In this document: positions 44,630-55,180 of the stretch, in pieces
Layout of the letters: each line of letters opens with the position of its first letter
How positions within the stretch are numbered: the stretch's first letter is position 1
Source of the DNA: Rhodococcus sp. 1163
GTDB taxonomy: Bacteria; Actinomycetota; Actinomycetes; Mycobacteriales; Mycobacteriaceae
DNA: 64,000 nucleotides
Direction: 5' to 3'
NCBI RefSeq assembly: GCF_002091985.1
Contig: NZ_MKKX01000037.1
Location: 36,637 to 100,636, forward strand
The notes under the pieces: model-generated
What the model was told of the DNA's origin: nothing
The model's database searches: none
The model's input: only the letters and a program-made list of their open reading frames with translations
Program-made: the position numbers and the translations under genes

Positions 44630-47600
44630 TGACGATGGACGCGGAGCAGTACGCAGCACTCTCCTCCATTCAACTGACCTGGGCCCCCACCCCCGACGAC
44701 GTCTGGCGTACCAACGAACTTCACGTCGATGGAATGAACGAGAACTCACTGAGCAGCGTCATGCGCTCGTTCGACGAAGCTGACAAGCGCTCGACCTCGA
44801 AACCGCTGGGCGTGGTGATTCAGGGAGCCGCCGGGTCGGGAAAGACTCACATGTTGGGCCAGGTTCGTGACAAGGTTCAAAGCGCCGGCGGTTACTTCTT
44901 CCTGATCGAATTGCTCGACGAGAAAGTTTTCTGGGACTCGGTCCTCCACGGAATACTCACCGACATCGAAAGACCGACACCAGGTTTCGACAGCCAACTC
45001 GAGAAGCTCCTCTGGGATCTCGGAACCGACGTCGGACTCGGCCGCATGGAATGCCGGGCTCTGCAGGGCGAGCGCACCGTCAGCCCCGATTTGATATCGC
45101 AGTTCATCGATCGACTGCGTCGCAAGTACCCGGACCTCAAACAAGCACGTCACACACTGCGGGCACTGGTGTTGGCAGCGAGCGCTGACTTCGACCTGCA
45201 GGATCTGGGCGACGCGTTCCTGCGGTCGAACGATGCACTCGACCACGAGCAGCGGACGTACTGGGGTCTCCCCAACGCCGTGCTGACCTCACAACAAGTG
45301 GCCGTCGATATTTCGTGGCTGCTTTCGCTGAGTGCGCCCACAGTCGTTGCTGTCGATCAGATCGACACCCTCATAGCGCAGTCACGCATGCAGAGTGATC
45401 CGAAAGGAGTATTCACAGCAGAGCAGGGCACCCAGCTCGACAATATCGCTCACGGCCTGATGGGGTTGCGGCAGAACCTCGTTCGTACCGTTGCTGTCAT
45501 TTCACTGCTACCCAGTGCGTGGACTTTCATTGCCGACAACACGGTCGAGTCGGTGAAAGACCGCTTCCACGTAGCCGAGTCGCTGCATCAGATTCCAACG
45601 AGAGAGATCGGCGTCGAGATCGTCGCCAAACGCTTCGCCGCTCGATACGAACAGGCTGGATTCACTCCTCCACATCCGACGTGGCCCATCGCGCCCGAAG
45701 CATTCGACGATGTGAATCTCTACAATCCGCGCACACTGCTGCGCAGCGTGGACGATCACATCCAAATTTGCCTACGCAACAACGACATCACCGAACTTAC
45801 GACTCTGAACCCACCCGTCCCGGTAGTGGTAATTCCACCCGCTCCCCCAGGCGATTTCGTAAAACTCGATGCCCGATTCGCGGAGTTGCTTGCCGTGGCC
45901 GATTTCTCTGCACTCGACGCCGACGACGAGGACGACACGGTGCCCTCACTGCTCGGTGCTGGACTCGATGCCTGGATCACCGAAACCGGCACCGTCGAGC
46001 ACAAATTCACCCGCGACGCCGAACCCGGGCGCAAACCGTCCCTACACGGACGGATACGACGCGTCCTGGACGACGTCACGGACGACCAAGAGCACTGGGG
46101 ATTCCGCGCGATTGCTGCCAGGAATCCGATCTCCGTCCAGAACAGGATCCAAAAGGCCTGTACTGCTGCTGGATTGACACAGGGAACCGAGAAGCGACGA
46201 CTGGTGATCCTCCGGTCTGCGCCCTGGCCGAGTGGGCCCAAGACCGCAAAGACGGTGCAAGCCTTCGAGGATGCGGGCGGGATCGTCGTCTCCTTCACCG
46301 AAAGCGATGTCCTCGCGCTGTCCGCGTTGAAAGCCCTCGCCGCCGAGAAGGACGAGAACCTGCAGGCGTGGCTGGTTGCCAGGCAACCGGCCCACGAGAT
46401 CGCTCTGTTCCGCGACGTACTTCCGAAGACGCCGGTGCTCGACGAAGCAGCGGGAGCGAATACCGTCGTTCACCAACCTGCTACCGACCCCGGCCTGTTT
46501 CCTGCCCACGAAGTACGACCGGCCGAGCAGTCGCCTGCACCGGCGCCGCCACCACCGATCTCGGACACGGCAATTCCGTTGGGAACACCGACAGATGGCG
46601 GTCCCGAGGTCAGCGTCGAACTGGAGACACTGCGCAAGCACACCGCCATTTTCGCCGGTTCCGGGTCCGGCAAAACGGTTCTCATCCGTCGCCTTCTCGA
46701 GGAGTGCGCGCTCAAAGGCGTCTCGGCAATCGTGCTCGATCCCAACAACGACCTGTCGAGGCTGGGCGTCGAGTGGCCCAGCGGTAGTCGCAACTGGACG
46801 GGCGACGACGAAGCCAAGGCCTCGGACTATTTCTCCAACAGTGAGGTAGTCGTGTGGACTCCTCGTCGTAGTGCCGGTCGAGCACTGAGCTTTCAGCCTT
46901 TGCCGAATTTCGCGGAGGTCATCGACGATCCCGATGAATTCGATTCCGCTGTGGAGAGCGCCTTGTCCTCGTTGGCTCCGCAGGCAATGGCATTGGGAGG
47001 GACGGCCAAGAGTCGACAGATGATGGCCGTGCTTCGCCAAGCGCTGGTCGACTTCGGCCATCGTTCGCAGGGAAGTCTGGACGATTTCATCGACCTCCTC
47101 GAGAATTTTCCGGACGGCGCCAGCACCCTCAAGAACGGTGTGAAAATCGCTGCCGACCTGGCAGAGAACTTGAAGGCGTCCACGACTACCGATCCCCTGT
47201 TCGGCGGTGCGGGATCATCGGCAGATCCAGGGATGTTGCTCACTCCCCGCGCAGGTAAGAGCGCACGAATCTCGGTCATCAACATGTCGGGGCTGACGAC
47301 GGCATCGCAAAAGGAGAACTTCGTCAATCAGCTTCAGATGGCACTGTTCGCATGGATCAAGAAGAACCCGGCCGGCGATCGGCCGCTCGGGGGGTTGTTC
47401 GTGCTCGACGAGGCTCAGAACTTCGCCCCATCGGACCGAATGACGATCTGCCTCCACAGCACTCTTGCGCTGGTGTCGCAGGCCAGAAAATACGGATTGG
47501 GGATGGTCTTCGCGACACAGGCACCGAAGGGTCTCAACAACAAGATCCCAGGAAACTGTGGCACGCAGTTCTACGGTCGACTCAACGCACCGGTACAAAT

Positions 47601-47790
47601 CGAGGCTGCCAAGGAAGTTGCGCGGGTCAAAGGCGGATCAATTCCCGACATCGGCAAGCTCCCCGCCGGCGAGTTCTACGCAGCGGTCGAGGAGTCCTCG
47701 TTCGTACGCACCAAAACCAGGCTCTGCCTGTCGTATCACCCGAAGAGTCCACCGACCGAAGAAGAGGTCATCCAATTGGCGCGAGGATGA
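44629..47790 (+). CDS. Dual ATPase: N-terminal AAA/STAND-like plus C-terminal HerA-like domain (cassette gene C)
   Basis: 1053 residues. ATPase 1: Walker A GAAGSGKT at 66-73 (Lys72) and Walker B-like VVAVDQID at about 239-246, followed by a helical region. There is a linker around residues 395-470 with a Pro-rich stretch and an acidic patch, and a Pro/Ala-rich hinge near 620-650. ATPase 2: Walker A AGSGSGKT at 676-683 (Lys682), DPNNDLSRLG just after, Walker B FVLDEAQNF with Asp927-Glu928, and the HerA/VirB4-type MVFATQAPKGL and CGTQFYGRLNAP segments (sensor and likely arginine finger). This fits a hexameric DNA translocase fused to a sensing or recruiting ATPase. HerA-nuclease pairs are known in DNA repair and antiviral systems; this fusion with a wHTH and DUF559 partner is not one I recognise. 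Confidence 0.8.
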   Translation: MTMDAEQYAALSSIQLTWAPTPDDVWRTNELHVDGMNENSLSSVMRSFDEADKRSTSKPLGVVIQGAAGSGKTHMLGQVRDKVQSAGGYFFLIELLDEKVFWDSVLHGILTDIERPTPGFDSQLEKLLWDLGTDVGLGRMECRALQGERTVSPDLISQFIDRLRRKYPDLKQARHTLRALVLAASADFDLQDLGDAFLRSNDALDHEQRTYWGLPNAVLTSQQVAVDISWLLSLSAPTVVAVDQIDTLIAQSRMQSDPKGVFTAEQGTQLDNIAHGLMGLRQNLVRTVAVISLLPSAWTFIADNTVESVKDRFHVAESLHQIPTREIGVEIVAKRFAARYEQAGFTPPHPTWPIAPEAFDDVNLYNPRTLLRSVDDHIQICLRNNDITELTTLNPPVPVVVIPPAPPGDFVKLDARFAELLAVADFSALDADDEDDTVPSLLGAGLDAWITETGTVEHKFTRDAEPGRKPSLHGRIRRVLDDVTDDQEHWGFRAIAARNPISVQNRIQKACTAAGLTQGTEKRRLVILRSAPWPSGPKTAKTVQAFEDAGGIVVSFTESDVLALSALKALAAEKDENLQAWLVARQPAHEIALFRDVLPKTPVLDEAAGANTVVHQPATDPGLFPAHEVRPAEQSPAPAPPPPISDTAIPLGTPTDGGPEVSVELETLRKHTAIFAGSGSGKTVLIRRLLEECALKGVSAIVLDPNNDLSRLGVEWPSGSRNWTGDDEAKASDYFSNSEVVVWTPRRSAGRALSFQPLPNFAEVIDDPDEFDSAVESALSSLAPQAMALGGTAKSRQMMAVLRQALVDFGHRSQGSLDDFIDLLENFPDGASTLKNGVKIAADLAENLKASTTTDPLFGGAGSSADPGMLLTPRAGKSARISVINMSGLTTASQKENFVNQLQMALFAWIKKNPAGDRPLGGLFVLDEAQNFAPSDRMTICLHSTLALVSQARKYGLGMVFATQAPKGLNNKIPGNCGTQFYGRLNAPVQIEAAKEVARVKGGSIPDIGKLPAGEFYAAVEESSFVRTKTRLCLSYHPKSPPTEEEVIQLARG

Positions 47791-47884
47791 GGTAACCGGA
47801 CTGGTTGCATTGGAGACGTCCGCCCACGAAGACAACAGCGCCGCTGTGCGCGGCCTGTCGTGAATCCAGTGTGCTTGTCTGAAC

Positions 47885-47928
47885 ACAGCAAAGCCCCCGT
47901 CCGCGATAGCGAACGAGGGCTTTGCTGT
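47885..47928. terminator. Bidirectional terminator between cassette and rpsQ
   Basis: 12-bp stem (47885-47896 ACAGCAAAGCCC with 47917-47928) with a small inner CGC-GATA-GCG stem. Plus direction is followed by TTTACTG. It ends both the plus-strand cassette (stop 47790) and the minus-strand S10 operon (rpsQ stop 47939). Confidence 0.75.
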
Positions 47929-47938
47929 TTACTGCCGC

Positions 47939-48217
47939 TTACTTGGCTTTTTCGAGAACCTCTACCAGACGCCAGTGCTTCGTGGCGGACAGCGGACGGG
48001 TCTCCATGAGCTGAACGCGGTCGCCTACACCGGCGACACCGTTCTCGTCATGAGCCTTGACCTTCGTGGTGCGACGGATGATCTTGCTGTAGAGAGGGTG
48101 CTTGACCCTGTCTTCGAGCTCGACCACGATCGTCTTCTCCATCTTGTCGGAGACGACATAGCCGATCCGAATCTTGCGGTTGTTGCGTGTTTCAGTCACT
48201 GTCTTTTCCTCGCTCAT
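47939..48217 (-). CDS. rpsQ: 30S ribosomal protein S17
   Basis: 92 residues, OB-fold: [60 protein letters not shown]. Its start overlaps the rpmC stop by 4 bases. It is the last gene of the S10 transcript here because of the terminator at 47885. Confidence 0.97.
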   Translation of the reverse strand: MSEEKTVTETRNNRKIRIGYVVSDKMEKTIVVELEDRVKHPLYSKIIRRTTKVKAHDENGVAGVGDRVQLMETRPLSATKHWRLVEVLEKAK

Positions 48218-48459
48218 GCCGCGTCACCTGCAGTGTCCTCGGCAGGACCGGTGGCCAGACCGAGCTCGCGCTCACGCAGCACCGTGTAGATACGAGCAAT
48301 CTCGTGGCGTACTACGCGCAGGCGACGGTTGTTGTCCAACTGTCCGGTCGCCATCTGGAAGCGAAGGTTGAAGAGTTCTTCCTTCGACTCGCGCAGCTTG
48401 TTGACCAATTCTTCACCGGTGAGCTCACGGAGCTCTGCGGCTGGGGTTCCGGTAGCCAT
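48214..48459 (-). CDS. rpmC: 50S ribosomal protein L29
   Basis: 81 residues. Two-helix L29 core with [20 protein letters not shown] and [20 protein letters not shown]; the last 15 residues are a short Ala/Gly/Asp tail. One-base overlap with rplP. Confidence 0.97.
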   Translation of the reverse strand: MATGTPAAELRELTGEELVNKLRESKEELFNLRFQMATGQLDNNRRLRVVRHEIARIYTVLRERELGLATGPAEDTAGDAA

Positions 48460-48875
48460 CAGAACTGCTCCTCCCGGGTGATAATGCGTGCCTTGATAGG
48501 CAGCTTGTGGATGGCGCGAGTAAGTGCCTCACGCGCAACGGTGTCGTCCGGGTATGAGAGCTCGAAGAGCACGCGGCCCGGCTTGACGTTCGCAATCCAC
48601 CACTCGGGTGAACCCTTACCGGAACCCATGCGGGTCTCGGCAGGCTTCTTGGTGAGGGGCCGGTCCGGGAAGATGTTGATCCAGACCTTGCCACCACGCT
48701 TGATGTGGCGAGTGATAGCGATACGAGCAGCCTCGATCTGACGGTTCGTGATGTAGGCGGGCTCGAGAGCCTGAATGCCGTAGTCACCGAACGTCACAGC
48801 GGTTCCGCCCTTGGCGGCACCCGAACGTCGCGGGTGGTGCTGCTTGCGGTGTTTGACCCGCCGTGGGATCAACAT
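48459..48875 (-). CDS. rplP: 50S ribosomal protein L16
   Basis: 138 residues: [60 protein letters not shown]. Near the A site of the ribosome. Two bases from rpsC. Confidence 0.98.
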   Translation of the reverse strand: MLIPRRVKHRKQHHPRRSGAAKGGTAVTFGDYGIQALEPAYITNRQIEAARIAITRHIKRGGKVWINIFPDRPLTKKPAETRMGSGKGSPEWWIANVKPGRVLFELSYPDDTVAREALTRAIHKLPIKARIITREEQF

Positions 48876-48877
48876 CG

Positions 48878-50111
<1,234 letters not shown>

Positions 50112-50115
<4 letters not shown>

Positions 50116-50393
50116 CGCCTCTTCGCCTTCCGGTCGTCCTTGATATGACCCTTGAACGTGCGGGTCGGTGCGAACTCTCCGAGCTTGTGTCCGACCATCG
50201 AGTCGGATACGAACACCGGCACGTGCTTGCGGCCGTCGTGCACCGCGAACGTGTGTCCGATGAAGTCGGGGAGAATTGTCGAGCGACGGGACCAGGTCTT
50301 GATGACCTGCTTGGTTCCCTTATCGTTCTGGACGTCGACCTTCGCGAGGAGGTGATCGTCTACGAACGGGCCTTTCTTCAGGCTGCGTGGCAT
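50112..50393 (-). CDS. rpsS: 30S ribosomal protein S19
   Basis: 93 residues from the ATG at 50393: [60 protein letters not shown]. Upstream extension of the frame would overlap rplB. Confidence 0.97.
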
Positions 50394-50406
50394 TCTGAAC
50401 TCCCTC

Positions 50407-51246
50407 CTAGCGCTTGTTCTTGCCGGTACGGCGACGACGGACGATGAGCTTGTCGCTCGCCTTCTTCCTACTGCGGGTACGGCCTTCGGCCTGTCCCCAC
50501 GGGCTGACCGGGTGGCGGCCACCGGAGGTCTTACCCTCACCACCACCGTGCGGGTGGTCGACCGGGTTCATGACGACACCACGGACGGAGGGGCGCTTGC
50601 CCTTCCAACGCATGCGGCCGGCCTTGCCCCAGTTGATGTTCGACTGCTCGGCGTTGCCGACCTCGCCGACAGTTGCGCGGCAGCGCACGTCGACGCGACG
50701 GATTTCACCGGAAGGCATACGCAACGTGGCGTAGGCGCCTTCCTTACCGAGGAGCTGGATGCTCGAACCGGCAGAGCGTGCCATCTTCGCGCCGCCGCCC
50801 GGACGAAGCTCGACCGCGTGAATGGTCGTACCTGTCGGGATGTTGCGCAAAGGCAGGTTGTTGCCCGGCTTGATGTCGGCGTTGGCGCCCGATTCGATCG
50901 GAGACCCCTGGGCGATGCCCTTGGGTGCAACGATGTAGCGCTTCTCGCCGTCTGCGAAGTGCAGCAATGCGATGTTGGCTGTGCGGTTCGGGTCGTACTC
51001 GATGTGAGCGACCTTGGCCGGCACGCCGTCTTTGTCGTTGCGACGGAAATCGATCAGACGGTACGCGCGCTTGTGTCCGCCACCCTTGTGCCGGGTGGTG
51101 ATACGACCGTGTGCGTTACGTCCACCGCGACCGTGCAGGGGGCGAACCAGCGACTTCTCGGGCGTGCTGCGAGTGATCTCCGCGAAATCGGAGACGCTCG
51201 AACCACGACGGCCCGGAGTGGTCGGCTTGTACTTACGGATTGCCAT
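50407..51246 (-). CDS. rplB: 50S ribosomal protein L2
   Basis: 279 residues; [20 protein letters not shown] at the N-terminus and the conserved [20 protein letters not shown] loop near the peptidyl-transferase centre. Full length. Confidence 0.98.
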   Translation of the reverse strand: MAIRKYKPTTPGRRGSSVSDFAEITRSTPEKSLVRPLHGRGGRNAHGRITTRHKGGGHKRAYRLIDFRRNDKDGVPAKVAHIEYDPNRTANIALLHFADGEKRYIVAPKGIAQGSPIESGANADIKPGNNLPLRNIPTGTTIHAVELRPGGGAKMARSAGSSIQLLGKEGAYATLRMPSGEIRRVDVRCRATVGEVGNAEQSNINWGKAGRMRWKGKRPSVRGVVMNPVDHPHGGGEGKTSGGRHPVSPWGQAEGRTRSRKKASDKLIVRRRRTGKNKR

Positions 51247-51285
51247 GAGTCTTCTCGTCCTCTATATCCGAAGAGTCCCAGTCGC

Positions 51286-51591
51286 TTACGCGACCGGACC
51301 TCCGAAGATCTCGATGGGCTTGCTGTCGGCGGAGAGCGTTACGAGCGCGCGCTTGGTGTCCTTGCGCTTGCCGTAACCGAATCGGGTCCGCTTTCGCTTG
51401 CCCTGACGGTTCATCGTATTGACGCTGGTCACGGTGACGTCGAAAATCTTCTCGACGGCGATCTTGATCTGCGTCTTGTTCGAGTCCGGGTGCACCAGGA
51501 AGGTGTACGTTCCTTCTTCGATCAGCCCATAGGACTTCTCGGAGATGACCGGCGCCAGCAAGATGTCGCGGGGATCGGCGATGGTGGTCAC
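51286..51591 (-). CDS. rplW: 50S ribosomal protein L23
   Basis: 101 residues: [60 protein letters not shown]. Sits at the tunnel exit. Four-base overlap with rplD. Confidence 0.97.
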   Translation of the reverse strand: MTTIADPRDILLAPVISEKSYGLIEEGTYTFLVHPDSNKTQIKIAVEKIFDVTVTSVNTMNRQGKRKRTRFGYGKRKDTKRALVTLSADSKPIEIFGGPVA

Positions 51592-52265
51592 TTGCTATCC
51601 TCCTCGTTCTTCGCAGGACCTGCGATGAACGTATTCAGCGCTTCCACGCTGAAGATGACGTCATCAGCTTCGAGCACGTCGTACGTGTTGAGCTGGTCGG
51701 GTGCGATGGGATGCACTCCGTCCAGGTTCTGGACGCTCTTCCACGCTGCAGTGTCTTCGCGGCCGACGACGAGCAGGACCTTTTTACGGTCCGACAGCTC
51801 GGCGAGGAACGTCATGGCACCCTTTGTGGAAGGAACCTGCCCGGCAACCAGTTCGGTGATGACGTGAATGCGCTCGCTGCGAGCCCGATCGGAAAGGGCA
51901 CCGCGCAGAGCGGCAGCCTTCATCTTCTTGGGTGTGCGCTGGCTGTAGTCACGCGGCTTCGGTCCGTGGACCGTGCCACCGCCGACGAACTGAGGTGCAC
52001 GCGTCGAGCCCTGACGGGCGCGACCGGTTCCCTTCTGACGGTATGGCTTCTTGCCGCCACCGCGAACCTCGCCACGAGTTTTCGTGGAGTGGGTTCCCTG
52101 ACGAGCTGCTGCGAGCTGCGCAACGACGACCTGATGCAGGAGCGCGATGTTGGCAGGCGCGTCGAAGATCGCGGCAGGCAGATCAACGGTTCCGTTGGTC
52201 TTGCCGCCGAGCTCCTTGACGTTCAGCGTCAGGTTGGTTTCGGTCTTCTTGTCGAGGCTGGTCAT
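51588..52265 (-). CDS. rplD: 50S ribosomal protein L4
   Basis: 225 residues with the tunnel-loop sequence [20 protein letters not shown] and [21 protein letters not shown]4 represses the S10 operon in E. coli through the leader; the long leader before rpsJ here leaves room for such control, but no matching element is evident. Four-base overlap with rplC. Confidence 0.97.
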   Translation of the reverse strand: MTSLDKKTETNLTLNVKELGGKTNGTVDLPAAIFDAPANIALLHQVVVAQLAAARQGTHSTKTRGEVRGGGKKPYRQKGTGRARQGSTRAPQFVGGGTVHGPKPRDYSQRTPKKMKAAALRGALSDRARSERIHVITELVAGQVPSTKGAMTFLAELSDRKKVLLVVGREDTAAWKSVQNLDGVHPIAPDQLNTYDVLEADDVIFSVEALNTFIAGPAKNEEDSK

Positions 52266-52927
52266 GCCCGTGCACCACCCTTCAATGCAGACTTGACGAT
52301 CACGACGTTGCCGCGACGGCCCGGGATTGCTCCCTTGATCAGCAGAAGCCCGTTCTCGCTGTCCACCTTGTGGACCGAGAGGTTCTGCGTGGTTACGCGA
52401 TCGCCGCCCATACGTCCGGACATACGCATTCCCTTGAATACGCGACCCGGAGTGGCGCAGCCACCGATAGATCCTGGGCGACGGTGCACAGCCTGTGTAC
52501 CGTGGCTTGCTCCCTGACCCTTGAAGCCGTGACGCTTCATGGTTCCGGCGAAGCCCTTGCCCTTGCTGGTGCCGGTGACGTCGACGTATGCGCCGTCCTC
52601 GAACACTGCAGCGGTGAGCTCCTGGCCTACCGCGAACTTGGAGGCGTCGGCGACGCGGAACTCCACGACGTGACGACGAGGCGTAACGCCTGCCTTTTCG
52701 AACTGGCCGGTGATCGGCTTGTTGACCTTGCGCGGGTCGATCGCACCGAATGCGACCTGGACGGCGCTGTAGCCGTCGCGTTCCATGGTGCGGATCTGGG
52801 TGACCACGTTGGGGCCTGCCTTGATCACGGTCACTGGAACGACGCGATTGTTCTCGTCGAAGACCTGGGTCATTCCAAGCTTGGTGCCCAGAATTCCTGT
52901 TGCAGGCCGATTCTTGTTATCAGTCAT
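52262..52927 (-). CDS. rplC: 50S ribosomal protein L3
   Basis: 221 residues from the ATG at 52927, which has GGAG seven bases upstream; a GTG at 52945 overlapping the rpsJ stop is the alternative. Contains [40 protein letters not shown] and [20 protein letters not shown]. Confidence 0.97.
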   Translation of the reverse strand: MTDNKNRPATGILGTKLGMTQVFDENNRVVPVTVIKAGPNVVTQIRTMERDGYSAVQVAFGAIDPRKVNKPITGQFEKAGVTPRRHVVEFRVADASKFAVGQELTAAVFEDGAYVDVTGTSKGKGFAGTMKRHGFKGQGASHGTQAVHRRPGSIGGCATPGRVFKGMRMSGRMGGDRVTTQNLSVHKVDSENGLLLIKGAIPGRRGNVVIVKSALKGGARA

Positions 52928-52941
52928 CGTTGTCTCCGCGC

Positions 52942-53247
52942 TCACTGGATGTTGACATCGACACTGGCAGGCAAATCGATGCGCATGAGCGCGTCGACCG
53001 TCTTCGGCGTCGGGTCGAGGATGTCAATGAGCCGCTTGTGAGTGCGCATCTCGAAGTGTTCGCGCGAATCCTTGTACTTGTGGGGCGAACGGATGACGCA
53101 GTACACGTTCTTTTCGGTCGGCAACGGCACCGGTCCGACGACGCGGGCACCCGTACGGGTGACCGTCTCGACGATCTTGCGTGCTGACGCATCGATCGCC
53201 TCATGGTCGTAGGCCTTGAGCCTGATGCGGATCTTTTGTCCCGCCAC
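52942..53247 (-). CDS. rpsJ: 30S ribosomal protein S10
   Basis: 101 residues: [60 protein letters not shown]. First gene of the S10 operon. The distance to the candidate promoter gives a leader of nearly 400 bases. Confidence 0.98.
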   Translation of the reverse strand: MAGQKIRIRLKAYDHEAIDASARKIVETVTRTGARVVGPVPLPTEKNVYCVIRSPHKYKDSREHFEMRTHKRLIDILDPTPKTVDALMRIDLPASVDVNIQ

Positions 53248-53634
53248 GCTTAGTGTCCTTTTCTTGCCGCTTGTCGTAGAACCGGCCGTTCGGCCTGCTC
53301 CACCTCGTATGCACAGTCCCCGAGTCCGGCCGACTCGGGAGCCGTCGAACTCGAACTGCCTTCGTGCTCACACGACGAACCGAACGTTGGCGATCAGGCG
53401 TTACCCGATCCGTTGCCGCTGTTCATCTGTCATGGTTCTCCGGTCCACGCGGTCGGGCGTGTCGCATTTCTACTCACACTTCGACCGTTGCTTCATTGCT
53501 CCAACCCGGAGGTTTTCGCTTTCGAAGCTGCAGAACCGGACGCACTCACTCGGAGTGCTGGTTCTTCGTAATGCTTGATCCAACTGCTTGGAACTACTCA
53601 CCCAGGTGCGGCCGCGAAAGACCGCGTCCCGTGT
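53248..53634 (-). promoter_or_regulatory. Long leader of the S10 operon
   Basis: About 390 bases of predicted 5' leader without a supported gene. It contains a hairpin at 53532-53565 (two 6-bp stems AGAACC/GGTTCT and GCACTC/GAGTGC with unequal internal loop) and a short GGCC-GAAC-GGCC stem near the rpsJ start. Possible site of ribosomal-protein or growth-rate control; not demonstrated. Confidence 0.45.
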
Positions 53635-53678
53635 CCAGGCAACCCGACCAGTATGCCGCAGACATGGCGCGAGCACAA
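53635..53678 (-). promoter_or_regulatory. Candidate promoter of the S10 operon
   Basis: Minus strand: TTGTGC (53678-53673), 17-base spacer, CATACT (53655-53650), 4 bases, then GGGTTGCCTGG (53645-53635). The part after the -10 matches the rplN and rpsH candidate promoters. Confidence 0.6.
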
Positions 53679-53743
53679 ATCAGGCCTCGTGCACACTCAC
53701 GATCAACTTCCCAGTCGAACTTACCCAGCAGTAAGGTAGGTCC

Positions 53744-54247
53744 ATGGATGCGACGCTACCCACCACCGGATTCACCTATCGCGCCTGGTCAAGGCTCCCT
53801 CGGAATACCGTGGGATCGGCTGTGTTCTCGCTCGCGCTGTGTGTACGCGTGCCATATTTCGGCTCGGTTCTCCCCCGCGTGCGCTCGATGGCACCGGGCA
53901 AATGCACCGTGACGGCTCCGAAATGGTGGGGAATCCGAAACCACCTCGGGACCTTCCACGCCATCGCCGCATGCAATCTCGCCGAAGCTGCCATGGGAAT
54001 GCTCGCCGAGGCGACCGTACCGACAACCCATCGCTGGATACCCAAAGCGATGAACGTCCGCTATCTGGCAAAAGCCACCACGTCGTTGACTGCTGTCGCA
54101 GAGTTGGCCGAACTTCCCGACTTCGACGCGGTCGAGGATTCCGTCGACGACGGTTTCGATCTCGTCGTACCCGTCTCCATCACCGATGCCCACGGCCTCG
54201 AAGTGGTGCACGCCGACATCACGGTCTGGATCTCCCGCAACCGTTGA
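53744..54247 (+). CDS. DUF4442 hotdog-fold thioesterase-like protein
   Basis: 167 residues. The pattern VPYFGSVLPRVRSMAPGKC, VRNH-like GIRNHLGTFHAIAACNLAEA and the later FDLVVPVSITDAHG are typical of DUF4442, a hotdog-fold family related to acyl-CoA thioesterases. Substrate unknown. It is the first plus-strand gene after the S10 promoter region and lies 36 bases before the TyrA-like gene, so it may be the first gene of that operon. A TAAGGT hexamer just before the start could be a -10 for a very short leader. Confidence 0.75.
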   Translation: MDATLPTTGFTYRAWSRLPRNTVGSAVFSLALCVRVPYFGSVLPRVRSMAPGKCTVTAPKWWGIRNHLGTFHAIAACNLAEAAMGMLAEATVPTTHRWIPKAMNVRYLAKATTSLTAVAELAELPDFDAVEDSVDDGFDLVVPVSITDAHGLEVVHADITVWISRNR

Positions 54248-54283
54248 GCGATGCCGGGCGCTGGAAGAGGCGATACTGCTCCT

Positions 54284-55180
54284 ATGAAGAGGTTCGACGC
54301 GGTGGTCATCGGCGGCAGCGGTGAGGTGGGTCGATTGATCGCCTCCCTACTGGCCGCTGATGGCGACACGGTGCTCGCTCTCGACCCGGTCGTCCCGACC
54401 GTTTCGAGGCCCGGCATCGAGCACCTCTTCGGCGACATCGTCGACCCCGACGCCGAAGTGCGCGCGGTGCTGCGAGCCACCCCGCTGGTCGTACTCGCGG
54501 TGCCCGAATCGGTGGCTTTCGAGACCGAACTGGGCTTCCTCGACGCGCGCTCACTGCTGGTGGAGACTCTGTCGGTCAAGTCCGGATTCGCCCGGAAGGT
54601 CGCCGATGCCGACCCTCCCGGTGCGATTCTGGGCATCAACCCCATGTTCGCTCCGTCTCTCGGGATGGACGGCCGCCCAGTGGCCGCTGTGGTTCACCGC
54701 GGCGGAGGCGCTGCCGAGAACTTCCTCGGCCGAATCTCCGGCTGGGGCGGTCGAGTCGTGCAGGTCGATGCGGACCAGCACGATCGACTGGCCGCGGCGA
54801 CGCAAGCGCTGACCCACGCCACTGTGCTGGCCTTCGGTTCGGCCCTGGCGAAGCTCGAAGTGGACCCGAGATCGATCGATTCTCTCGCTCCACCGCCTGC
54901 ATCCACGCTGTTGGCTCTCGTCGATCGCGTCGCCAGCGGTGAGCCCGCGGTGTACTGGGATGTCCAGGCCGGCAACCCCTACGCCGAGCGCGCGAGAGCT
55001 GCGCTCGCCGAATCACTCCAAGAATTGAACGAGATCGTGACCTCCGAATCCGAGACCGACTTCACCTCCTTCATGGGAAAGGCCGGCGCCGCCGTCCCGA
55101 ACCACGCTGCGTACCGGGCCCTGTGTGCCCGCCTTTTCGGTATCGTTCGTGGTACCGCACGCGAGGGGGATCGATCATGA
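54284..55180 (+). CDS. Prephenate dehydrogenase-like protein (TyrA/PapC type)
   Basis: 298 residues. N-terminal Rossmann fold with FDAVVIGGSGEVGRLIASLL, the TyrA-type substrate segment ILGINPMFAPSLGMDGRPV and a helical dimerisation domain with TQALTHATVLAFGSALAKLE. It may oxidise prephenate (tyrosine route) or, given the neighbour, 4-amino-4-deoxyprephenate as PapC does in p-aminophenylalanine biosynthesis. Which one cannot be decided from sequence. Stop overlaps the start of the diiron oxygenase by 4 bases (ATGA), arguing for a shared pathway. The upstream frame reaches 54251, but ATG 54284 fits the fold start. Confidence 0.8.
   Translation: MKRFDAVVIGGSGEVGRLIASLLAADGDTVLALDPVVPTVSRPGIEHLFGDIVDPDAEVRAVLRATPLVVLAVPESVAFETELGFLDARSLLVETLSVKSGFARKVADADPPGAILGINPMFAPSLGMDGRPVAAVVHRGGGAAENFLGRISGWGGRVVQVDADQHDRLAAATQALTHATVLAFGSALAKLEVDPRSIDSLAPPPASTLLALVDRVASGEPAVYWDVQAGNPYAERARAALAESLQELNEIVTSESETDFTSFMGKAGAAVPNHAAYRALCARLFGIVRGTAREGDRS

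Noticed and set aside
45519..46787. 422-codon frame overlapping the large ATPase
   Set aside because: Same strand, different phase from the dual ATPase with intact Walker motifs; the alternate frame is Arg/Ser/Thr-rich without motifs.
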